Shown: in pieces, positions 5,443-9,942 of the stretch | Numbering within the stretch: position 1 is the first letter of the stretch | How the letters are laid out: the number at the start of each line of letters is the position of its first letter | Origin: Actinomycetota bacterium | GTDB taxonomy: Bacteria > Actinomycetota > Thermoleophilia > UBA2241 | Reading direction: 5' to 3' | Assembly: GCA_003157715.1 (NCBI GenBank) | Contig: PMKK01000170.1 | Coordinates: 1-9,942 of the forward strand | DNA: 9,942 nt | Notes under the pieces: generated by a model | What the model was told of the DNA's origin: nothing | The model's input: only the letters and a program-made list of their open reading frames with translations | Databases searched by the model: none | Position numbers and translations under genes: made by a program

Positions 5443-6393
5443 ATGATCGCAGCAATCAACATGCAGTGGCTTGGGATCGGCATCGCCGCACTCGTGCTCG
5501 CGGCATTGCTGATCGTCGTTCTCATCCGCCATCGCGGCGAAGACGAACCCGCGACGGCCGCGGGACCGCGGACATTCGCGACGCCGGGTCTTCGCGCCGG
5601 CGCTCCGCCGGGACCGCGGGCGGAGGTGCCGCCGGGATCGCCGGGCTGGACCGGGCTCGCCGCGGCCCCCGCGGCGGCGGCCCCGCAAGCGCCCCCGACG
5701 CCGGCGGCGCCCTATCAGGCACCGCTCGCGCCGCCGGCACCCGCGGCCGCCAGACCGCCGCTGCCTCGTTCCGCGGCTCCGACCGGCTCGTTTCTCGACG
5801 AACCGCTGGTGCACGGTTTTGAAGGCCTGGGCAAGGTCGCGACCCCCGCGAAACCGGTCTCCTCAGGACCGTTCCCCGTCGATCCGTTCGGATCTCACGA
5901 CGACATCTTCCCCGCGGAGACGCCGGCGGGATGGCCGAACGCCGCGAGCACCGTGGCACGGCCCGCTGCCGCCGCTGAGCCGGAACCCGCGCCGACGCCC
6001 GCCGCCGCGCCGGTCGACCCGTTCGGGTCTCACGAAGACATCTTCCCCGCGGAAAGACCGGCGGCCGCGCCGGACGCCGACAGCACCGTAACACGGCCTG
6101 GACCTGCCGAGCCGGCGGCGGCCACCCCCGCGGCCCCCGACGACCCGGCGCCTCTGTCGGACATCATCGTGACCAGCGACTCCGAGGAGATCGATCTGGC
6201 CGACCCCGACGTGCGCGAACTGCTCACCCAGCTCGTCGACGACGAGATCGAACTGGCCAAAGCATGCCGTGCCCAGGGTCAGATCCTCGACGCCATCCTC
6301 CAGCTCACGGAGGCCGAGAAAGCCAGCGCGGCCCTGGGACTCGACGACCGGCTCGCCACGGTGAAGGCCCTGCTCGCCGAGTTGCAGGCGTAG
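5443..6393 (+). CDS. Membrane-anchored Ala/Pro-rich protein with internal repeat, unknown function
   Basis: I do not recognise this 316-residue protein. It has one N-terminal membrane segment (about 9-28, IGIAALVLAALLIVVL) followed by RHR, so the rest is likely cytoplasmic by the positive-inside rule. Residues 33-145 are low-complexity Ala/Pro/Gly. A 29-residue unit occurs twice (146-174 and 191-219), each beginning VDPFGSH(D/E)DIFPAE and ending STV(A/T)RP. The tail (about 248-316) is acidic then helical (DPDVRELLTQLVDDEIELAK, then GQILDAILQLTEAEKASAAL) and could be a protein-interaction module. The start at 5443 has an AGGGGG at 5431-5436, six bases upstream; an in-frame ATG at 5461 would shorten it by six residues. 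It is divergent from rlmN and convergent with the UPF0210 gene. High-GC composition makes false reading frames common, but the membrane segment, ribosome binding site and repeat support a real gene. Confidence 0.8.
   Translation: MIAAINMQWLGIGIAALVLAALLIVVLIRHRGEDEPATAAGPRTFATPGLRAGAPPGPRAEVPPGSPGWTGLAAAPAAAAPQAPPTPAAPYQAPLAPPAPAAARPPLPRSAAPTGSFLDEPLVHGFEGLGKVATPAKPVSSGPFPVDPFGSHDDIFPAETPAGWPNAASTVARPAAAAEPEPAPTPAAAPVDPFGSHEDIFPAERPAAAPDADSTVTRPGPAEPAAATPAAPDDPAPLSDIIVTSDSEEIDLADPDVRELLTQLVDDEIELAKACRAQGQILDAILQLTEAEKASAALGLDDRLATVKALLAELQA
5878..6099 (+). repeat. Two-copy 29-residue coding repeat (VDPFGSH...DIFPAE unit)
   Basis: Copy 1 covers 5878-5964 and copy 2 covers 6013-6099, with starts 135 bases (45 codons) apart. 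The proteins agree strongly at VDPFGSH(D/E)DIFPAE and at STV(A/T)RP, while the middle of the unit and the Ala/Pro/Glu spacer between the copies have diverged. This looks like an old in-frame duplication of a short linear motif inside a disordered linker. Confidence 0.85.
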
Positions 6394-6427
6394 GCGGGCG
6401 CGTGAAGAGGCGCCGCCCGGCGGCGGC

Positions 6428-6465
6428 CGCGCGTTGGTTCGCGGCGCCGGTCGCGCGTTAGTTCG
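6428..6465. repeat. Short direct repeat in the convergent gap
   Basis: A 14-base sequence CGCGCGTTGGTTCG (6428-6441) recurs with one mismatch at 6452-6465 (CGCGCGTTAGTTCG). The second copy contains the stop codon of the UPF0210 gene. The rest of the gap (6394-6457) is GC-rich, with a small GCCG/CGGC inverted repeat but no T-tract, so I do not call a terminator. Confidence 0.6.
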
Positions 6466-7822
6466 TCAGACTCTGCAACGGCGCCGGAATACGCCCGCCG
6501 CGGGCCATGAAGGCTTCGTTGCCGGCGGCGCTCAGCGACATGACCGGCGCGGCACCGAAAAGCCCGCCGAGCTCGACCCAGTCGCCGACTACCTTGCCGG
6601 CCGCCGGGATGAGGCGGGCGCCCGTCGTCTTCGAGTTGATCATGCCGATCGCCATGACGTCGGCGATGGTGCCGGCCAGAGCGTCGCGCGGAGTGTCGCC
6701 CGGTACCACGATCATGTCGAGGCCCAGCGAGCAGACGGCCGTCATCGCCTCGAGCTTTTCGATGGAGAGCACGCCTTCGGCGGCGGCCCGCGCCATGCCG
6801 ACGTCCTCGCTCACCGGGATGAAGGCACCCGACAGCCCACCGGTCGAGGAGGTGGCCATGATGCCGCCCTTCTTGACGGCGTCGTTCAGCATGGCCAGCG
6901 CGGCCGTGGTGCCCGGCGCGCCGGTACGCTCGAGACCCATGCTCTCGAGGATCTCGGCCACCGAGTCGCCGATCGCCGGCGACGGCGCCAGCGAAAGGTC
7001 GATGATGCCCATCTGCGCGCCGAGCATCTCGGCGGCTTCGCGGGCCACGAGCTCGCCGACGCGGGTGATCTTGAAGGCCGTGCGCTTGATCAGGTCGGCG
7101 AGGTCGGTGAACGACAGGCCGGGGTGGCCGGCGACCACGTTGCGGATGACGCCCGGCCCCGAGATGCCCACGTTGATGCTCACCTCGGGCTCGCCGCTGC
7201 CGTGCAGCGCGCCGGCCATGAAGGGATTGTCCTCGGGCACGTTGCAGAACGTGACGATCTTGGCGGCGCCGATCGAGTCGTTGGCGGCCGTGCGACCCGC
7301 GATGTCGAGCAGCACGTCGGCCATCTTCACCACGGCGTCCATGTTGATGCCGGCCCGGGTGGAGGCCACGTTGACCGACGAGCAGACGCGGCGCGTCTCG
7401 GCGATGGCCTGGGGAATGGCGTCGATCAGGGCGGCGTCGCGCTGAGTGAACCCCTTCTGAACGAGCGCCGAGAAGCCGCCCACGAAGTCGATGCCGATCT
7501 CGCCGGCGGCCGCGTCGAGGGCGTGGGCGAGCTTGACGAAGGCGTCGCTGCCGCCGGCCGCGAGCACGCCGGCGATCGGGGTCACCGACACCCGGCGATT
7601 GACGATCGGCACGCCGTACTTCTCCTGGATCTCGCGCGCCACCGGCACGAGCCGGCCGGCGCGGGCGACGATCTTGTCGTGCACGCGCTCGCAGACCCGG
7701 TCGACATCGCGCGAAGCACAGTCGCCGAGCGAGATGCCCATGGTGACGGCCCGCACGTCGAGGTTCTCGTCCTGGATCATGCGGACGGTCTCGAGGATCT
7801 CTTCGTTGGTGATGAAGACCAT
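6458..7822 (-). CDS. UPF0210 (DUF711, PFL-like fold) family protein
   Basis: The 454-residue protein matches the UPF0210/DUF711 family over its full length: NEEILETVRMIQDENLDVRAVTMGISLGDC at the N-terminus (6-35), KYGVPIVNRRVSVTPIAGVL (68-87), GIDFVGGFSALVQKG (109-123), INVGISGPGVIRNVV, IMATSSTGGLSGAFIPVSED, and a C-terminal PVMSLSAAGNEAFMARGGRIPAPLQSLTN. Databases often name it PFL family protein because its fold resembles pyruvate formate-lyase; the glycyl-radical activity is not established and its biochemical role is not known. It almost always follows a UPF0237 ACT-domain gene, as here with a 14-base gap, suggesting ligand control by the ACT protein. There is no Shine-Dalgarno sequence before the ATG, so translation probably depends on the upstream gene. 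Confidence 0.95.
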   Translation of the reverse strand: MVFITNEEILETVRMIQDENLDVRAVTMGISLGDCASRDVDRVCERVHDKIVARAGRLVPVAREIQEKYGVPIVNRRVSVTPIAGVLAAGGSDAFVKLAHALDAAAGEIGIDFVGGFSALVQKGFTQRDAALIDAIPQAIAETRRVCSSVNVASTRAGINMDAVVKMADVLLDIAGRTAANDSIGAAKIVTFCNVPEDNPFMAGALHGSGEPEVSINVGISGPGVIRNVVAGHPGLSFTDLADLIKRTAFKITRVGELVAREAAEMLGAQMGIIDLSLAPSPAIGDSVAEILESMGLERTGAPGTTAALAMLNDAVKKGGIMATSSTGGLSGAFIPVSEDVGMARAAAEGVLSIEKLEAMTAVCSLGLDMIVVPGDTPRDALAGTIADVMAIGMINSKTTGARLIPAAGKVVGDWVELGGLFGAAPVMSLSAAGNEAFMARGGRIPAPLQSLTN

Positions 7823-7836
7823 GGCAGCCGGCGCCG

Positions 7837-8127
7837 CTAGACGCGGTGCATGAAGCGGAAGATGTCTTCGTGCTGCACGGTGATCTGCAGACCCGTCTCG
7901 ACGCCCGTCGCGGCCAGCGCCTCCTGCAGGCCGGCCAGCGTAAGCTCGCCCTCGACGAACGACACGAACATGATCATCGTGAACATGCCGCCCGTGACGG
8001 TCTGGCTGACGTCGTCGACGTTGGCGTCGCAGGCGGCGACAGTCGTGGCGACCGCCGCCAGCAGGCCGTGCTTGTCGGGGCCGAGGGCAGTGACGATGAC
8101 ACTCGTGCGAGATGGCTTGTCGGACAC
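7837..8127 (-). CDS. UPF0237 ACT-domain protein
   Basis: The 96-residue protein is a single ACT domain, a small module that usually binds amino acids or related ligands as a dimer. It reads VIVTALGPDKHGLLAAVATT (10-29), then ANVDDVSQTVTGGMFTMIMFVSF, and ends QHEDIFRFMHRV, the UPF0237 signature. The true start is GTG at 8127, which follows an AGGTGAG ribosome binding site at 8134-8140 by six bases. The frame continues upstream into the divergent PAP2 gene with no family similarity and is rejected there. It is the first gene of a two-gene operon with UPF0210. Its ligand is unknown. Confidence 0.94.
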   Translation of the reverse strand: MSDKPSRTSVIVTALGPDKHGLLAAVATTVAACDANVDDVSQTVTGGMFTMIMFVSFVEGELTLAGLQEALAATGVETGLQITVQHEDIFRFMHRV

Positions 8128-8133
8128 TACGAT

Positions 8134-8140
8134 CTCACCT
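8134..8140 (-). promoter_or_regulatory. Ribosome binding site that fixes the GTG start of the ACT-domain gene
   Basis: The minus strand reads AGGTGAG, six bases, then GTG. It is the clearest ribosome binding site in the right half of the window and selects the 96-residue form over the longer open frame. Confidence 0.75.
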
Positions 8141-8165
8141 GTCAGGAGGGGCAAGTCAGACCGAT

Positions 8166-8173
8166 AGTATACT
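8166..8173. promoter_or_regulatory. Palindromic -10 box between divergent ACT-domain and PAP2 genes
   Basis: AGTATACT is its own reverse complement, so both strands read TATACT (five of six matches to TATAAT) at nearly the same place. On the plus strand transcription would start near 8180, about nine bases before the PAP2 ATG. On the minus strand it would start near 8159, about 32 bases before the ACT GTG. Neither direction has a good -35 box. The two promoters would share the melted region, so they would compete. Confidence 0.55.
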
Positions 8174-8188
8174 GAACGGCAGTCTTCG

Positions 8189-8833
8189 ATGCCCGATCTC
8201 ATGACGCCACCTCCCGCGGGTCCCCCCGCCGGCGCGGAAGAACCGCCCGCCGGCTCCGGGCAAGACCACGGGCCAAGCGCCTTTCCGCCGGGCAGCCCCG
8301 GCCTGCTGCAGCGCCTGGCGACCGCCGATCGAGCCGTGTCGGCCGTGATCGGCGGCGGCTGGCCGCACCCGCGCTGGTTCGTCGTGCCGCTCGGCGCGAT
8401 CTCGCTGACCGGCAACTACGGCGTCGTCTGGGTCGTGCTGGCGGCGGTCGGCGCCGCGACCGGCGCGGGCGGCTTCTCTGGCCGGCGGTTCGTCTACGCG
8501 GCCGGCGCGGTGCTCGCCACCGAGTGGCTCACGTTCCTCGTCAAGCTCGCCGTGCGACGGCAGCGCCCGCCCGAACGCGACCCCGAGGCGAAAGCCGACA
8601 TCCCCCTGCCGCTGTCGCCCTCGTTTCCGTCGTCGCACGCCAGCATGAGCACGGTCGGCGCGCTGGCCATGAGCGTCCTTTACCCGGCCCTGTGGCCGGC
8701 CTTCGTGGCGCTGGCCGTGGTCCTCGCGGCAAGTCGTGTCTATCTGCGCGTGCATTATCTGGCCGACGTGCTGGCCGGCGTCTGTCTGGGCCTCGTGCTG
8801 GGGTTGCCCTACATCGTTCTCGTGAAGATATAG
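8189..8833 (+). CDS. PAP2-superfamily membrane phosphatase
   Basis: The 214-residue protein is a membrane phosphatase of the PAP2 (type 2 phosphatidic acid phosphatase) superfamily, which removes phosphate from lipids such as phosphatidate or undecaprenyl pyrophosphate. All three catalytic motifs are present: K119-x6-R126-P127, PSFPSSH (144-150), and S182-R183-x5-H189-x3-D193. Four or five membrane segments are visible (about 65-90, 101-119, 155-165, 168-182, 195-212). A Pro/Gly-rich tail of about 35 residues precedes the first. The ATG at 8189 lacks a Shine-Dalgarno sequence; a second ATG at 8201 would remove four residues. It is divergent from the ACT gene and lies 24 bases before ychF. The substrate cannot be told from sequence. 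Confidence 0.92.
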   Translation: MPDLMTPPPAGPPAGAEEPPAGSGQDHGPSAFPPGSPGLLQRLATADRAVSAVIGGGWPHPRWFVVPLGAISLTGNYGVVWVVLAAVGAATGAGGFSGRRFVYAAGAVLATEWLTFLVKLAVRRQRPPERDPEAKADIPLPLSPSFPSSHASMSTVGALAMSVLYPALWPAFVALAVVLAASRVYLRVHYLADVLAGVCLGLVLGLPYIVLVKI

Positions 8834-8834
8834 T
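8804..8834 (+). promoter_or_regulatory. Possible ychF promoter inside the end of the PAP2 gene
   Basis: TTGCCC (8804-8809) and TATAGT (8829-8834) are separated by 19 bases. The -10 box includes the PAP2 stop codon TAG. The predicted start is near 8841, the ATG of the six-codon mini-ORF, so the mRNA would be leaderless. The -35 match is only moderate and the spacer long. Confidence 0.4.
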
Positions 8835-8838
8835 GCAA

Positions 8839-8865
8839 CCATGAAGCTGGTGCGCCCATGAAGCT
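8839..8865 (+). repeat. Ten-base direct repeat around the ychF start
   Basis: CCATGAAGCT occurs at 8839-8848 and again at 8856-8865, a 17-base period. Each copy carries an ATG AAG; only the second is the ychF start. This fits a 17-base tandem duplication that left a second, out-of-frame start. Confidence 0.7.
8841..8861 (+). CDS. Six-codon mini-ORF (MKLVRP) overlapping the ychF start
   Basis: ATG AAG CTG GTG CGC CCA TGA ends in a stop that overlaps the ychF ATG by the ATGA pattern. If the mRNA starts at 8841, ribosomes would begin here without a leader and could re-start on ychF. It may instead be a chance product of the local duplication. There is no evidence that the peptide itself has a role. 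Confidence 0.3.
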   Translation: MKLVRP

Positions 8866-9940
8866 CGGCATCGTCGGCTTGCCCAACGCGGGCAAGACCA
8901 CCGTGTTCAACGCGCTCACGCACGCCGGCGCGCTGGCGACCGCCTATGCGTTCAGCTCGGCCGAAGCCAACCACGGCGTGGTGGCGGTCCCCGACGCGCG
9001 CCTCGACAGGCTGAACGAAGTCCTGCAGACGCCGCGCGAGGTGCACGCCACGATCGAGGTCGTCGACATCCCCGGCCTGGCCGGCGGCAGCGAACACAGC
9101 CAGGGCCTGGGCAGCCGCTTTCTGTCCGACATCCGCGAGGTCGACGCCGTGGCCCACGTCGTGCGCGCCTTCGAAAACCCCGAGGTCGCGTTTCCGCGCG
9201 CCGCGATCGACCCCGTGGCCGACGTCGAGGCCGTCGAGACCGAGCTCATCCTGAGCGACCTCGAACTGGTCGAGCGGCGCCGCGACAAGACCGCCAAGGC
9301 CGTGCGCGCCGGCGACCGCCAGGCACAGAAGGAGATGGTCCTGCTCGAGCGCTTCGCGACCGAGCTGGGCGAGGGCCGGCGCGCCCGCGAGGTCGCCCGC
9401 GGCCCCGAAGACGAGCCGCTCCTGCGCGACCTCGCGCTGGTGACCGAACGGCCGGTTCTGTTCGTGCTGAACGCCGACGAGTCGCACCTCGACGCGGGGG
9501 CCGCGCTTTCGGCCTGGGCACTCGAGCGCGGCGACGGCAGCGTCGCCCTGGCGGCCCGGCTCGAAGTCGAGCTCGCCGAGCTCGAGCCCGACGAGGCGGC
9601 CGAGTTTCGCGCCGAGCTCGGCGTGCCGGTCGGCGGCGTCGACACCGTGATCGCCGGCTGCTACGGCGTGCTGGGCTACATCACCTTCTTCACGGGCGAC
9701 TTCAAATCGAGCGAGAGCCGCGCCTGGCAGCTGCCGCGCGGCTGGACCGCCTGGCAGGCCGCCGGTCGCATCCACGGCGACATCCAGAAGAAGTTCGTGC
9801 GCGCCGAGGTCGTGCCGATCGACGAGCTCTTCTCGTGCGGCTCGTTCGCCCATGCCCGCGACAAGGGCGTGCTGCGCATCGAGGGTCGCGACTATGTGGT
9901 CGCCGACGGCGACGTCATGAACTTCCGCCACACGGCCTAG
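8858..9940 (+). CDS. ychF: Redox-regulated ATPase YchF (Obg-related P-loop NTPase)
   Basis: The 360-residue protein is a complete YchF/OLA1-type P-loop NTPase of the Obg group that prefers ATP and binds ribosomes. Motifs in order: P-loop GLPNAGKTT (7-15), DIPGLAGG (70-77, G3), FLSDIREVDAVAHVVRAF (89-106), NADE (205-208, in place of the GTP-specific NKxD), a central coiled region (about 128-180), and a C-terminal TGS-like domain with ITFFTG (275-280), RAWQLPRGWTAWQAAGRIH (288-306), KKFVRAEVV (311-319) and DYVVADGDVMNF (345-356). The usual YPFCTIEPN segment reads YAFSSAEAN (30-38) and the usual GASKGEGLGN loop reads GGSEHSQGLG (76-85), so this is a divergent member. The ATG at 8858 gives the family N-terminus. 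There is no Shine-Dalgarno sequence; a mini-ORF overlaps the start. Confidence 0.95.
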   Translation: MKLGIVGLPNAGKTTVFNALTHAGALATAYAFSSAEANHGVVAVPDARLDRLNEVLQTPREVHATIEVVDIPGLAGGSEHSQGLGSRFLSDIREVDAVAHVVRAFENPEVAFPRAAIDPVADVEAVETELILSDLELVERRRDKTAKAVRAGDRQAQKEMVLLERFATELGEGRRAREVARGPEDEPLLRDLALVTERPVLFVLNADESHLDAGAALSAWALERGDGSVALAARLEVELAELEPDEAAEFRAELGVPVGGVDTVIAGCYGVLGYITFFTGDFKSSESRAWQLPRGWTAWQAAGRIHGDIQKKFVRAEVVPIDELFSCGSFAHARDKGVLRIEGRDYVVADGDVMNFRHTA

Positions 9941-9942
9941 AT

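Noticed and set aside
3949..5814. A 621-codon open frame on the minus strand
   Set aside because: It overlaps rlmN on the same strand in another frame, is Arg-rich and has no recognisable motif.
3651..5822. A 723-codon open frame on the plus strand across galT, the BON gene and rlmN
   Set aside because: It is an Arg/Gly/Ala/Pro-rich reading opposite or out of frame with four well-supported genes; it is a product of high GC and scarce stop codons.
6394..6457. Rho-independent terminator in the convergent gap
   Set aside because: There is a short GC-rich inverted repeat near 6412-6426, but no T-tract follows on either strand.
6434..7840. A 468-codon open frame on the plus strand opposite UPF0210
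   Set aside because: It has the His/Asp/Arg-rich composition typical of antisense frames in GC-rich DNA; the minus-strand UPF0210 protein matches its family over the whole length.
8128..8415. N-terminal extension of the ACT-domain gene
   Set aside because: It would overlap the divergent PAP2 gene; the GTG at 8127 has a strong ribosome binding site and yields the normal UPF0237 length.
8156..9931. A 591-codon open frame on the minus strand opposite PAP2 and ychF
   Set aside because: It is His/Asp/Gly/Val-rich antisense shadow of two genes with intact catalytic motifs.

Overview
This is a GC-rich chromosomal window, densely packed with housekeeping genes and a few poorly characterised ones. 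The yidC start encodes a short N-terminus with no large periplasmic domain. Together with a UPF0210/UPF0237 gene pair, high GC, and TTG and GTG starts, this suggests a high-GC Gram-positive-type lineage (Actinobacteriota such as Coriobacteriia or Thermoleophilia, or possibly Chloroflexota). That placement is inference; there is no rRNA in the window. I see no insertion sequence, tRNA, CRISPR array or phage gene.

Layout. Bases 1-914, minus strand: the classic rpmH-rnpA-yidD-yidC cluster, read from one strong sigma70-type promoter (885-914), with yidC running off the left edge. rpmH is only 44 codons and starts with TTG. Bases 1018-3742, plus strand: a three-gene operon joined by 4-base start/stop overlaps, encoding a DUF4388 protein with a C-terminal four-cysteine cluster, a PAS-GGDEF protein with a degenerate catalytic site but an intact c-di-GMP inhibitory-site motif, and a GalT-family nucleotidyltransferase. 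Bases 3796-4296, plus: a BON-domain lipoprotein whose stop codon overlaps that of the convergent rlmN (4293-5348, minus). Bases 5443-6393, plus: a membrane-anchored Ala/Pro-rich protein with an internal 29-residue duplication and no recognised family. Bases 6458-8127, minus: a UPF0237 ACT-domain gene followed by a UPF0210 (DUF711) gene. Bases 8189-8833, plus: a PAP2-family membrane phosphatase, divergent from the ACT gene across a palindromic -10 box. Bases 8858-9940, plus: ychF, preceded by a six-codon mini-ORF that overlaps its start.

How the genes fit together. The left cluster makes ribosomal protein L34, the RNase P protein and the membrane insertion machinery. rlmN and ychF act on or with the ribosome. 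The DUF4388/PAS-GGDEF/GalT operon is the most unusual unit: it joins a likely redox- or metal-sensing pair, and a possible c-di-GMP receptor, to a sugar-nucleotide enzyme. Several genes have a -10-like hexamer about 6-7 bases before the start codon and no Shine-Dalgarno sequence, which suggests leaderless transcripts. No gap between genes exceeds 300 bases; the longest is 850-1017, holding the rpmH promoter and the ribosome binding site of the DUF4388 gene.
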